Part shown: positions 44,466-56,100 of the stretch, piece after piece
Layout of the letters: every line of letters begins with the position of its first letter
Position numbering within the stretch: position 1 is the stretch's first letter
Source: Mercenaria mercenaria
Lineage: Eukaryota > Mollusca > Bivalvia > Venerida > Veneridae
Assembly: GCF_021730395.1 (NCBI RefSeq)
Contig: NC_069375.1
Location: 16,329,001 to 16,393,000, forward strand
Direction of reading: 5' to 3'
Length of the DNA: 64,000 nucleotides
Notes under the pieces: model-generated
Seen by the model: only the letters and a program-made list of their open reading frames with translations
The model's database searches: none
Told to the model about the DNA's origin: nothing
Program-made: the position numbers and the translations under genes

Positions 44466-45068
44466 TTCTCAGAGTTAAAATCCCACACCGAAACTGTGCC
44501 AACATCGAACGTTCTCAGAGCTAAAATCCCACACCACACCGAAACTATGCCAACATCGAACGTTCTCAGAGCTAAAGTCCCACACCAAAACTGTGCCAAC
44601 ATCGAACGTTCTCAGAGCTAAAATCCCACACCGAAACTGTGCCAACATCGAACGTTCTCAGAGCTAAAATCCCACATGGAAACTGTGCCAACATCGAACG
44701 TTCCCAGAGCTAAAATCCCACATGGAAACTGTGCCAACATCGAACGTTCTCAGAGCTAAAATCCCAAATGGAAACTGTGCCAACATCGAATGTTCTCAGA
44801 GCTAAAATCCCACACCGAAACTGTGCCAACATTCAACGTTCTCAGAGCTAAAATCCCACATGGAAACTGTGCCAACATCGAACGTTCTCAGAGCAAAAAT
44901 CCCACACCGAAACTGTGCCAACATCTAACGTTCCCAGAGCTAAAATCCCACACCGAAACTGTGCCAACATCAAACGTTCTCAGAGCTAAAATCCCACATG
45001 GAAACTGTGCCAACATCGAACGTTCTCAGAGCTAAAATCCCACATGGAAACTGTGCCAACATCGAACG
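44466..45068 (-). repeat. 46-bp minisatellite made of LINE coding sequence, 13 units
   Basis: Unit starts are 44466, 44512, 44563, 44609, 44655, 44701, 44747, 44793, 44839, 44885, 44931, 44977 and 45023. All are 46 bp except one of 51. On the minus strand one unit encodes the LINE segment RSMLAQFPCGILALR. Unique LINE coding sequence continues on both sides. As 46 is not a multiple of three, each unit shifts the frame. The units differ mainly at CACCGAAAC against CATGGAAAC. Confidence 0.95.
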
Positions 45069-45827
45069 TTCATTCTTTTCAAGGTTTAACTGTACATATT
45101 CTTCTGTTGAGAAACTAGACTTAAACATTTTATATGTTCTTAACTTCGGGCTATTATTAACACTATTATTCCACTGTTGGGAAAACAAGGTCACCATTTT
45201 GTCATTGGCTAAGGATAGATCGATTGTCCTTTTCTCATTAAAATATGTATTTAATCCAAGTAAGTCTGTAATGGATCTGATTTCACTAGATCAATTACTA
45301 GTAATTGGTAACAATTATTATAGTCCGAAATAAAAACTCTCTTTGGCAATCTATCATCATTCATTGTAATAAGTTTATTCCAGTAACACAACATGTTTAA
45401 CCACCTTCCGAACTTGTCTGGCAACCATCCGATATCTCCCGTTATTGCTGCTATTGGTGCGAACCTGTGAACACCTAAAAAGAAACTGTTGATTTTATTC
45501 CAAAACTCGTTGGGATTAGTCAATGACATACTTTCAATTTCAACCGATAGAGATGACGATATGCTCTTTCATTTGTCGAACTGATTTCTGGCAGCAATAT
45601 ATTCTGACCGTTTCGCAATTTTCACCGATCTGGTTCCTTTACATTTAAGGAAAAGAGTCTCTTTATTGCACATGTTTTTCCATAAATTACTTAAGTCCTC
45701 GTTCCAATACGACTTAAAGTTTTTCTGGCGTTTCTTTGATCTTTTAGTAGTGTTCACAATAGGTATCGTATTTTTCATTTCATGAATAACTGTGTGACAT
45801 AAATCCGAGTGGATTGAATCTATATCT

Positions 45828-46317
45828 GTCTGTGACTCTCGAGCTGTTTCTATAGACTGAAGTTATTATTTCATATACATGTACTGCATTACGCGACATT
45901 TCACTTTCCATGAAGTTCGGCAGTATTTTATTCAGTTTGTATTTTGGGTCTGTTTGGGAGAAGTCTGTATTGTTAGATCCATTTGCACATAGCCGCGCTG
46001 TCACTATTAAGTAAAACTTACTCAATAAAACCGAATGATCTGGCACGCGCGATCTTTGACCCAAGTATCCATGTCTGTGACTCTCGAGCTGTTTCTATAG
46101 ACTGAAGTTATTATTTCATATACTGCATTACGCGACATTTCACTTTCCATGAAGTTCGGCGGTATTTTATTCAGTTTGTATTTTGGGTCTGATTGGGAGA
46201 AGTCTGTACTGTTAGATCCATTTGCACATAGCCGCGCTGTCACTATTAAGTAAAACTTACTCAATAAAACCGAATGATCTGGCACGTGCGATCTTTGACC
46301 CAAGTATCCATGAAGAT
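45828..46317 (-). repeat. 245-bp tandem duplication inside the LINE
   Basis: The block starting GTCTGTGACTCTCGAGCTGT at 45828 recurs at 46073 with few differences (for example a 4-base difference near TATACATGTACTGC against TATACTGC). It duplicates the end of the endonuclease domain and is not a multiple of three in length. Confidence 0.9.
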
Positions 46318-46960
46318 TATAACCGTCAATAATTGATTGTATAGGGATTACTTTAAACGAGGTACAGTATTGCAATGAATCTTGCGGAACGCATATGTCG
46401 TCCACAACGGCTTTACCCCGAGGGGATATGCTAGTAAAATTATCGTCAGCAATGTATCTTCCATTCAGCACACAAAATCTAGAGTCATTTAAGAAGTCAA
46501 TCAGATCCCGGCCATGTTGATTAATGCAAATGTCAATAGATGTACGTTGTGATACTGAGTCTGTCTCTGACAATATATCTAACAAGTTTCCTATTTTGGC
46601 ATTAAAATCAGCGGCGATTAAAACTGTATCACACAAACTATATAAATAGACCAATGACAAAATACTGAGTTTTCTGGTGGGAGGTAACAAGACAATAGTA
46701 GCATTTCACTGTTGGTAATACGGTGTACACATTGAACAGCTAAGATACCTTCAAATGAAACATCGGCGACTTTAACATCAAAATCTGTAAAAACCCAGTC
46801 TTTTATCAGTAACCCTACTCCACCTGAACCCTCTGTGCATTAACGTGTAGCTCCTTTCCATTATTACCTAACCATTTATATCCCGGTACATTTATTACAT
46901 TATTACTTGTTAAGTGAGTCTCACAAATAAAAGTGTAATAATATTGTGCGTCCGTTACAG

Positions 46961-48316
46961 CATGCAATTACTTGTGATAAGTGCAACAGATGGCAGCACC
47001 GTACCTGCAACACAGGTGAGTACCTTTACTATATTAAATATTAGTTTACAATTTCTTCATTCTTCGATATCAGCTGGAACAACTGATACTTATTAGACCT
47101 TCTGATATCATATAGTAAATAAACTGTTTTTATTTCTTTTACGTTGATGAACAATTGCCATAATAAATACAAATATTAGAAACAATTTATACAAACGTAT
47201 GAGTAATAGATTAAGTAATATATTGAACACAATTCTATGTATCTTAGAGATCTACTTGTAAGACATGTAAAATGGATTAGGCCCTAATATTTCCTGTATC
47301 ATTGTTTATTAATTATCTGGTCTGTATAACTGCTGGACGCTGGAAATCTTTTGACTTGTAGTACAATTGGATATGAGCATGAATTTTGCCCTGTAGTATA
47401 AAATGTTTATTTTGTGTATTTTCAGTCTTCATCAATGGAATTTGCAGCGAACGTGACGTTTAACCTACACTTTAGCACAGACTCAAGATCCACGAATGTT
47501 ACTGGAGATGTCAAACCAATGGACGTCACAGAGGGGAGTTCAGATTCCGAGATGGATGCCGTTGAAACATCCGAATTTGATGTCAGCCGACCAGATCGAG
47601 AGATGCCGAATGAAGTACAGGAAGCTAAGTGCAATTTAATCAGTAGTACATGTAGTTTAAGCTGTTTTATGCTTGTAGAAAGGCAATATTAATGATGTTT
47701 AGCAGTTTGCATGCCCACGGCAACTGTTTTAAAAAATCTGTTACGTATATTATAAATCTTTAACCTAAATTTTAATGCAAATTAATAAAATATATTTTGG
47801 CATATGTCTTTTCAGACTGCATACAGAAGCAAAGATAGTGTTTTAACCGCTTTCTGCGAAAGGTGTTCGCACTTCTGCTCCTGCCAGCAGAAGACATTAT
47901 AACCGCGTTCAGAAATTTCTCAGAAAAAAGAAAGAGTGGTGATGCCAGGCTGGACGCTTTTTTCCAGTACGTGGAAAGAACATGGTTACAGAGTGAGATG
48001 TGACCAGTCACATCATGGTCAGTTTTTGGACAGTCGATCCGTACGAACACGATGTTGAGGGATGGCATGCACGCCTAAACCGCCGGGCCAGAAAGGGAAA
48101 CCTCCCTTTTTATGTCTTAATAGAACTTCTTCATTAGCCAAGGACATCTCTTTTCAATGTAAATTGGTGAAAGAAGGAAAACTCAAACGCTATCAACGCA
48201 GAAAGGCAGCCGCAATCAAATCAAAGTTAATGAACCTTTGGCAGGAATATTCGGAAAATAAACGTTCGACTAACAGAATTCTGAAAGAGTGTAGTGCCTT
48301 ATATGGACCAGTATAA
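46961..48316 (+). pseudogene. Decayed, internally deleted MULE-type transposase gene
   Basis: An exon at 46961-47015 with acceptor TTACAG and donor GTGAGT encodes HAITCDKCNRWQHRTCNT, a C-x-x-C ... H-x-x-C zinc-binding motif. An exon from 47426 (acceptor GTATTTTCAG) gives an acidic linker (PMDVTEGSSDSEMDAVETSE). A last exon from 47816 (acceptor GTCTTTTCAG) reads ALLLLPAEDIITAFRNFSEK, DARLDAFFQYVERTWLQSEM, WSVFGQSIRTN, DVEGWHARLNRRARKGNLPF and KEGKLKRYQRRKAAAIKSKL, ending at TAA. These match the two ends of a family of invertebrate MULE/FLYWCH transposase-like proteins. The FLYWCH and DDE core are absent. At least two stops and two frameshifts lie in the last exon. The LINE lies immediately upstream. 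Confidence 0.8.
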
Positions 48317-48725
48317 ATTCAGTGTTGTGCAAAACTGTTGATAAAAACAATGTGCTAAAATATATATCTGTAAATGTTAAACGATTCAGTTCACTGTTCA
48401 TAGTCATGATTTTCATGCCTTTTCAGTGTCACTTTAAAACAATCATGTTTTCCGTCCTGTCACTAAAACAGAACATATTGCTATGCTTTGTATATTTAAC
48501 TGTTCTTGTATATATTTTATTCACTGTTTTTGATTGTGCTATGTATATATGTAACTTTTTTATCATTTATGTACAACTGTCATTTAGTTATATAACAATG
48601 TGCTATTTAGATTTAAATGTTTTATCATGTTTGTAAATATTTAAAACTGTTATCTTTTTGTTATTTTAATAAAAAATAAAATAAAATATTTAACTAACCC
48701 AGGCATTCTTTCTTTGTTGTGTAAA
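48317..48725 (+). other. 3' flank of the MULE gene with a poly(A)-signal cluster
   Basis: T-rich sequence followed by several overlapping AATAAAA motifs at 48667-48690, a plausible 3' end for the MULE transcript. The open frame at 48322-48636 is hydrophobic T-rich read-through without support. Confidence 0.4.
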
Positions 48726-49170
48726 TATCTGCTCGTAGTATTTTTGTTATGGTCCGAAATGTCAAATAATATGGTCCGAAGTGTCTCAAAATGACGGTCT
48801 GAAACGTCCCATAATATGGTCCGAAATCCATAATATGGTCCGAAATGTCTGGGCCGAAATGTTCATGGTCCGAAATGGCCCTAATTCCAGCAGATGACCC
48901 CTATATTGATTTTGAGATCAAGGTCACCGTGACACTGAATAGTTTTAATGGTTTCCGGACGATAATGCAAGAATGCTTGAGCCTATGATCAAGAAACTTA
49001 ATAGGGAGGTTTATCATGACAAGCATATGACCCCTATTGATTTTGAGGTCAATAGGTCAAAGGTCACTTTGTTTGAACAGTAGAACTTTAGTGCACAGTG
49101 ACTAAATTACTGAATGCATCAAGGGGAGGAGGGGGCGGGCATTTGGTGTTCTGCCAGCTCTTGTATCTTG
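48726..49170 (+). repeat. ATGGTCCGAAATGTC repeats joined to an AGAGCTGGC-type repeat
   Basis: ATGGTCCGAAATGTC and variants recur about seven times at 48750-48880. They run into a fragment with TGACCCCTATATTGATTTTG and TCAAAGGTCACTTTG that ends GCCAGCTCTTGTA. This is the minus-strand form of the ACAAGAG-hairpin families. Confidence 0.6.
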
Positions 49171-49612
49171 CACACACTTAGATGGTATGGTATTGACATT
49201 AAGAAATGTAAACACCACCACAAGACCTGCCTCCAACAACAACAACATGCCTACATTCGAGTTTACAGACAAACTAGGAATTGAAAAGCAATATATATGT
49301 GATAAAAAGGTGCATCAATACTTTCTGCAAGTAGGCAAATCAGTAAATTACCTTGACAGTTGTTTACAAAGCTAGAAAATCGATCTACATTAGGCTAGAT
49401 AATGTAACGCTATTCGGATAACGTAACAAATGGACAAGTATTGAAGTAATGCCAAAGGCTATTGCAGTATGTTGACTCTTGGCTCACCTGAGCACAAAGT
49501 TATCAGTGATATCTCTGGGTCTGATGACTAAGAGCTCACAAGAACTGAAACTACCAAGCCTCCCAAAGTTGCGAAATAACTGCTGGTCACTCAAGGTATG
49601 GTACAAGATAAT
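49171..49612. other. No gene seen
   Basis: Contains a partial GGCTCACCTGAGCACAAAG terminus at 49483 from the GCTCACCT family. Otherwise empty. Confidence 0.35.
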
Positions 49613-49968
49613 TTAGGCCTAAAAAAAAAATTCTTTGTTTCCGGTAACATGCTCAAAAAAATTAGGGTAGGTAGGTCGGAATTTTTTTTTTTTTTTTTGG
49701 AATTTTTTTTTTATTAAGGGAAACTTTTCAAAAATTATTTTTTTGTCAAAAAATTATTACAAATAAGGGGGTTATGCCTTTAGAGTATCAGTAAGTTGAT
49801 TTCTAACATCACTGGAAATGTTTAAAGCATAAAAAGTGAAGTTTTGCATCTTTTTGTTAAAAAGTTGAAAAAATATTCTCCAAGGCCATAAAAGCATTTA
49901 GGGTTGGGCCAAAAATTTAGGGTAGGTCGGGATACCGGAAACAAACAATTTTTTTCTTTTACGCCTTA
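49613..49968 (+). mobile_element. T-rich MITE with AGGC...TTTCCGGTA ends, copy 1 (intact site)
   Basis: The left end has AGGCCTAAAAAAAAAATTCT and TTTGTTTCCGGTAAC. The right end has TACCGGAAACAAACAATTTT and ACGCCTTA, so the ends are inverted repeats. The interior holds TTATTAAGGGAAAC, the uninterrupted form of the site that is filled in copy 2. Non-coding, about 350 bp. Confidence 0.8.
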
Positions 49969-50048
49969 CTGTCTTTTTAGCTGAGACACCTGAGCACAAA
50001 GTGCTCAGGGTGAACTATTGTGATCGCTTACAGTCTGACATCTCTTAA

Positions 50049-51581
50049 TTAAGGAGGTAGGTTACCTAAGTTACCAGGGTAAATTCAAATTAGTTAAACC
50101 ACAGCAATTTTTTTGTATTTCGTATAATTTAATGTTTTGACTGATATAATCTCAATTTCTTTTATCTCTGGCCCTTCAAGTACAATTTTTTATACAGGTT
50201 TGAAGAACATAACGTTAACTCTCTTTTAAAAGGTATAATTTTATATTATAAAAAAGAAGAAGGAAAAAGAAGGAAAATACGTCTATTTAACAGTTTTCAG
50301 TGCATTTTGGTTTCATTGTTATCCGTAGAAGTCTGCATTATATAAATTAATATTTTATCTAGTATGCGCGTTAGCTTTCTAATATAAGCTTGAAATATAT
50401 ATGTTGCGGGGCTTGTGTTTCCATGGTAACGCATTTTCTCTCATTTTTAAACATGTATGAAAACGGGCTTTTCGACGGCTTCAGTGCCATTCTGTTAATG
50501 ACCAACATGGAATATTTGGGTAATATTATTAGCAAAATACCAAGCATTTTACCTGGTACCCTATTTTTCTTAATGTTTAAAGTAACCGTGGCAACAGAGA
50601 TGTTTAAAATAGCTTATATCTTGCTTTTTATCATAATTTCTTATAAAAAATTTTGCATAAGAATGATAATCTTTCTTATTAATGTAGCTTTAAAACATTT
50701 TAATTCTAATGTAAGTAATATTTTCGTATTAATTACATTTATTTAAACAAATTTTACGGCTAAATTATAAGATACTTACAACAGTTACATGTAACTGTAC
50801 CTCATGTTTGACATTTTTATGGAAAAATCGTTCTGCATGCTGCTATTGTTATTATGGACATTGTTGAAATGAAAATAAAATGCCGAAGCTGTGATCCTTA
50901 AATAGATCAGTGTCAACGCTTTTGAATTTTACTTTTAGATATATAGGTCACGGGCTTCGTTTCCATGGTAACATCATTTTAGAGCTTAGTTTTAATATAT
51001 AAGTAACAAATTATCAAAGGAAACTGAAAAATAGGTATTACAAATCAAACTGCCCAATTTTTATTTGAAAATGGCCATATTAAGTAACCTTTCGACCAGC
51101 TATATTCTCAATAACATTGGTTACTATCATCCATTTTCTTACATTCCGCATAACATTTCAGTATAACTATATAAAAGAAGCAAATACTGATAATTATTCA
51201 GAGTGAAAGACACATACGGTAAAAATATTTCAGTAAATAATGGCTGTTTAAAAAATAGTTCAAAGAAAGAAAATGCATAGAATTACGTACTTTCAAAATA
51301 AAAGCTATTTATTTTGCACAGTAACTGACACGTAACGTCATGACTTCAATGAAGTCATTTTAAAGCAACAATGTTTTGAAGCGTTTTTGCGACAATTTAT
51401 TAATTATATCTGCATTATTAAACCATTAAGCATCAGATCGGAGACAGGTTCATGAATTTTTTTCTGAAGAATGGATAAACAAACACATTTGGTATGTCGT
51501 AAACGTCATTGTATAAATAGTCACATTAGCTTCCAGTTTGGCATGCGCACATACAAATATGAAGGTAACCTACCTCCTTAA
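50049..51581 (-). mobile_element. 1.5 kb TTAA-flanked DNA element, copy 2
   Basis: Inverted relative to copy 1 at 916-2433, with the same GGAGGTAGGTTACC termini and TTAA at both sides (50049-50052 and 51578-51581). It follows a GAGCACAAAGTGCTC hairpin end of another repeat (49995-50015). A frame at 50390-50746 parallels the one in copy 1 but is not evidently constrained. Confidence 0.85.
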
Positions 51582-52907
51582 ACCACCAGGGATAATTGTT
51601 CCTGTGATGATCTTTTTTAAAGGCTGTTCAAAGAATTGAATTCCATACAGAACTCTGGTTGCCATGGCAGCCGAAAGGAAAATCTTCTTGTCCAAAACCA
51701 CAGGTCAAAGGGCTTTGATATTTGGTTTGTAGCATATCATCTAGTGGTCCTCTACCAAGATTGTTCAAATTATCCCAATAGGGTCAAATATATAGGGCCC
51801 CACAAAAGCATATAGAACATCTGGAACTGTCTCATGAAATTTAAATATATGCCGTAATAGAAATCAATGTAAGATTTGACAGACTTGAACCCAGAACCTC
51901 TCACATCTATGGCAGACACTCTACCACTTCACTGTAACAGCAGAGTTTGTAGCTAGGTAGTGTAAGAGCATCTATATTCTCTACCCAACTATATTACGTA
52001 AATTGGAACAATTTTGTGACCATGACATTTTCAAGGTACTCCGGATTATTGGTGTATTGACTTTGTTAGACAACAGCAATTTTCGTATAAAGTAATAATA
52101 TATGATCTTACATTTTTGATCAGTTAAAATTGCCCAAATTTCTCTGACTTTTTTTGGAAGGTATGGACTTGCTTACTGGCAGTAGCAGTGAAATATGACC
52201 TACAAGGTTTTTATATTTGTCTTTTTAACAGCAGGCTAATGGTGAAGACAGTGGGCTTTGTCCAAATTCCATCACAGTAATTTTACAAGTTTTGAGATTT
52301 AAAGCAATAATAAATTACAGTTACAAACTAAATAGTTAACTCTCTGCATCACACAAAGTCAGTAGCATTCACTGCTGAATGAATACGGTATTTCTAACTT
52401 TAAGATCGACTCACAGTGACTGTCATTTCAATGACTTCTATACATTAGTCCATTGCTTACATTTTAACTCATTACTGGTGCACATAGTGACATACATATC
52501 CCATGATATTTTCAAAAATCAAGAAGGGGTAATAAGAAATTCTTTAAAGTTTACATAGATATTTCAAATCATAGCTACTTCTAGGTTGTTTATGTAAAGT
52601 TTCACGAAATTTGACAGCTGAATGAGATGTCTAGTCCATATAAGTTAACAGAAGCAACACAAGAATTGATGACGATGCCAAATGTAAACAAAGTAGATTA
52701 TGACCAACTCTTTTGCAGTCAGCTTGTTTTAGTGATATGTCACATGTCATCAAAATACTTGACATTGAAGGGTACAAATATGTATTTGTCAATATTTTGT
52801 ATTTTGAACTACCATTACATCATACGAAACACACTGTGATTTGTTTCCCAGTTGCATTTATAATTGACTGAACTACACTGAAAAATGAAGTGAGCAAAAT
52901 ATTTATG
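51582..52907. other. Non-coding, with repeat scraps
   Basis: 51640-51800 is a reversed scrap of the CAAAGCCCTGGGC family (CAAAGGGCTTTGATATTTGG). 51885-51950 on the minus strand is tRNA-like (GTGAAGTGGTAGAGTGTCTG and GGGTTCAAGTCT), a probable SINE head. No gene in the rest. Confidence 0.45.
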
Positions 52908-53145
52908 TTAACCCTTATCATGCTGGACATGATTGATTCTGCCTATTTATATATATAACATAATTATATAGTTGCAATTAGTACAGATTGTTATCAGCCA
53001 GCCCATCCGTGCAGTCTGATCAAGATCTGCATTGTCCGCCATTCAGTCAGTATCTTTTTGGTAAGTACCCCTTTTAACCGTTATTTGAAAGGTGGACAAG
53101 TAACAAAAAAAAATCATTACATAAATGTTTCAGGGTAAGGGTTAA
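52908..53145. mobile_element. piggyBac-like MITE, TTAACCCTTA ends, copy 1
   Basis: TTAACCCTTATCATGCT on the left and AGGGTAAGGGTTAA on the right are inverted repeats that include TTAA. Internal ATCCGTGCAGTCTGATCAAG is shared with the copy at 58558. TTAA plus a CCCT start is the piggyBac terminus type. Confidence 0.8.
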
Positions 53146-53536
53146 ACCATTCACAACTTGGTTCTACAACATACAATGTTTCAACACATTCGCAAATGAC
53201 TGTGTCTACACTGTCAAATGCACGTATGTTTGTATTATCTAAATTGCTGTATTGACAATTAAAGAAACAAGATTTTTTTCCAACATTTCTACAGTCATAA
53301 TTTACAATTAAATTTTATCAGTCCCACTATGTTACATAAATGCCCTTAATAACCCTTATGTTTATGTTCCGAGAGGTTTGTACAGGTTACAAGTATGTAA
53401 CTCAGATTTTAATAAATATCTGACTTAAACTTTATCATGAGCAGTTTACATGAGTTTGCCTTTTATATAAAATTATGAGTTTCTCCATTCAAAGTAAAAT
53501 TTCACCAATATGAAGATGAAGTAAGAAACAGTATGA
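53146..53536. other. No gene seen
   Basis: AT-rich, non-coding. Confidence 0.35.
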
Positions 53537-54097
53537 TTAGGCGTAAAAAAAAAATTGTTTGTTTCCGGTATCCCGACCTACCCTAAATTTTTGGCCCGAC
53601 CCTAAATGTTTTTATGGCCTTGGAGAACATTTTTTTCAACTTTTTGACAAAATGTTGCAAAACTGCACTTTTTATGCTTTAAACATGGACAGTGATGTTA
53701 CATAAACCAACTTACTGATGCTCTAGAGGCATAACCCCCCTATTTGTATTCATTTTTTGACACAAAAATAATTTCCGAAAAGTCTCCCTTAACCTTTAGC
53801 ATGCTAGATAAATTGTCGTCTGCTGGAAATGTCGTCTGCTAAAATTGTAAAGTTCATTCAATTTGCTCCAAAATTGGAAGAAATATTGTCAGAGTAGCAA
53901 ACAGCTTGGAACCTGATCAGACGCCGATTTAATCGGCGTCTGATCTGGTTCCAAGCTGTTTGCAAAGGCTGTTAAATTCGCCTGCAGCAGGCTAAGGGTT
54001 AATAAAAAAAAATCCAAAAAAAAAAAGTTTTTCTGACCTACCTACCCTAATTTTTTTTAGCATGTTACCAGAAACAAAGAATTTTTTTTAGGCCTTA
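53537..54097 (-). mobile_element. T-rich MITE, copy 2, interrupted by a piggyBac-like MITE
   Basis: This is the inverted counterpart of 49613-49968: GGCGTAAAAAAAAAATTGTT, TTTCCGGTATCCCGACC, then GGCATAACCCCCCTATTTGT, and CCTACCCTAATTTTTTTTAG with AGGCCTTA at the end. It is split at 53789-54002 by another MITE inserted at TTAA. Confidence 0.85.
53789..54002. mobile_element. piggyBac-like MITE, copy 2, nested, with central hairpin
   Basis: It runs from TTAACCTTTAGCATGCT to AGCAGGCTAAGGGTTAA. The middle (about 53890-53962) is a near-perfect hairpin, GCAAACAGCTTGGAACC and CAGACGCCGATT with their complements. It is inserted exactly at the TTAA of the surrounding T-rich MITE, duplicating TTAA. Confidence 0.9.
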
Positions 54098-55378
54098 CAG
54101 GGAACTTCTAAATAGTGTCGAACTTTTAGCATCGAAAAAGTCGAGCGTGCTGTCTCCTGTGACAGCTCTAAATGTTATTTTGCAGACCACTTTAGTAAAT
54201 TTTGCTGACTTTTCTACTGGCTACTGACTGGCTTAAACTGTGAGGGACACGCCATGTAAGGGTCTTTATATAAGGAATTCCAAAGGCTATTGTTTGAACC
54301 TCAGACTGACTGCAGAGCACATTTTTCTCACCCTGTGACATAAGCAGGGTCATGCTATATACAGGTTACGGCCAATGTTGTTTAGACTGTGTTAAGAATG
54401 TAGAAATATCTAGTTCTATCCAATCTTCACTTTAAGTTCTTTTGAGTGACAAGTTGGTGTCCTGCAAATTAAAATTGATCTGTAATTTTTTTTAATAATC
54501 TCCAAAAATTAGTGAAATTTGGTGTTTATGAAATATCAAGATATCAAGATAAATTGTATATGAAAATTAAACACAGTTAAATTTGCACGTATTCAAATTC
54601 ATTTCAAATTCTTTTGACTTTAAAAATGACTTTTATAAAAACACTGTAACAATGACTTTAAAGGTTAGAAATTTTATCTGTTGATTCCTTATCTGTGAGA
54701 AAGAGAAAATTTTTACTTACTGTAGATCAAATACAGGTTACAGGGCTTTAAATTCACTTGCTGACTGACATTTTGGGAAATAAATATAACCTACCTATGT
54801 TAATTATATTTTAAAATGGCACCAAATCAAATGCGTTTGCAATTCTATTTACTTTTTAGCACCACTATTCAGAGATCAAGGTCACCAAGGTGTTATACTT
54901 GTTACTATTGCTTATATCTTACTGTAAGTTCACATAACATTGTCCAGCATACAAACAAAGTATGTGCAGGAGCTGGGCCCATTATACCCAAGGTTAAGGT
55001 CAACAAGTTGTTTTACTTAGAATTATTTTCATGTTGAGCCCTACCTCTTCGAAAGCTTTGTTTATTATAAGACATATCTTTGGTACTTTAAAAGATAATG
55101 ACTTAGCATTAAAAATATTTCTTTAATAATCATCATCTGCATAAGTGGTTACATTTCCCATAATTCTAATTGTATTTTTGACAGCATTATGCCCATTTCA
55201 TAATTAAAGATTTTTGGCAATCTTCATTAATTTTTCTGGATATAACTTTAGTACAATATAAGATAATGACTTGGTGTTTCTTCCATTTAAAGTAGAGGTC
55301 ACTTATTGAGACATAAATTCATTTTACTGTCAAATTGTCGAATAGTGGAGCACGCTGTCTTACAGACAGCTCTTGTTA
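54098..55378 (-). repeat. AGAGCTGTC-hairpin repeats, two minus-strand ends
   Basis: GTGCTGTCTCCTGTGACAGCTCTA at 54147-54170 and CACGCTGTCTTACAGACAGC with CTCTTGTTA at 55351-55377 are two terminal hairpins of the ACAAGAGCTGTC family in reverse. Between them, 54870-55000 shares TAAGATATAAGCAA- and GTTTGTATGCTG-type motifs with 62240-62330. No gene. Confidence 0.5.
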
Positions 55379-55694
55379 TTTTTCCTTAAGACTTTGGGCT
55401 CAAATGGCCCCATGTGGTTCTGGGATGATCTGTGTATGAAAAGAATTGGAACCACTGCCTTACCCTTGCATGATCGTAAGAGGTGACTAATAGGGTCTTG
55501 ACACTTGGTTTTGCTGTAACTCTGTGATTCCAGCAAATATGCAAATTTTGATTCCATACCTCATGTTTTTATTTTTCGATGTAAATGAGATGTGAAACCA
55601 AAATTTGTAGTCCTGTTTGGTGCCATATAATCTATACTGTGTTGGTGCACTGTAAAACCCAAATAAATAAATAAATTGGGCTCAAGTGGCACTC
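55379..55694. other. No gene seen
   Basis: Non-coding. Includes ATAAATAAATAAATT simple sequence at 55660. Nothing else. Confidence 0.35.
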
Positions 55695-56067
55695 TTTTGT
55701 GTCCACATCCCCTGGATTTGTGTCTGAATCTGCACATACATGCACACCACCTAGATCTGTGATTGAATTTGCACACCTCCTAGATCGGTGATTGAATCTG
55801 TAGATCCTAAGGGGCCTCCGTGGCCGAGTGGTTAAGGTTGCTGACTTAAATTCACTTGCCCCTCATCGATGTGGGTTCGAGCCTCACTCAGGACGTTGAA
55901 TTCTTCATGTGAGGAAGCCGTTCAGCTGGCTTACGGAAGGTCGGTGGTTCTACCCAGGTGCCCGCTTGTGATGAAATAATGCACGGAGGGGCACCTGGGT
56001 CTTCCTCCACAATTAAAGCTGGAAAGTCGCCATATGACCTATCATGTGTCAGTGCGACGTTAAATCA

Positions 56068-56100
<33 letters not shown>

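Larger units (their letters stand above)
43841..46950 (-). mobile_element. 5'-truncated, internally deleted LINE of CR1/Daphne type
   Basis: Read on the minus strand, the element starts inside an APE-type endonuclease: TFICETHLTSNNVINVPGYK, RGSGGVGLLIKDW, SCYLPPENS, then the catalytic ADFNAKIGN and the late motifs SPRGKAVVDD and DHSVLLSKF. A linker follows (KKRQKNFKSYWNEDLSNLW, NPNEFWNKIN). NEFWNKINSF runs straight into FLGVHRFAPIAAITGDIGW and DDRLPKRVF, which normally follow the reverse-transcriptase core, so the whole catalytic core is deleted. The C-terminal part (MLAQFRCGILTLRTETGRY, ENEMHFLLDC) ends near 44190. A 3' untranslated part ends in about five TTAC units at 43841-43860, the tail type of CR1-like LINEs. 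Several frameshifts and a 245-bp duplication also break it. Confidence 0.85.

Noticed and set aside
44466-45068. CRISPR-like regular array
   Set aside because: Units are contiguous with no unique spacers, the unit is LINE coding sequence, and the genome is eukaryotic.
48322-48636. 104-codon hydrophobic frame downstream of the MULE gene
   Set aside because: T-rich sequence in the 3' flank gives Phe/Leu/Ile-rich text by composition alone.
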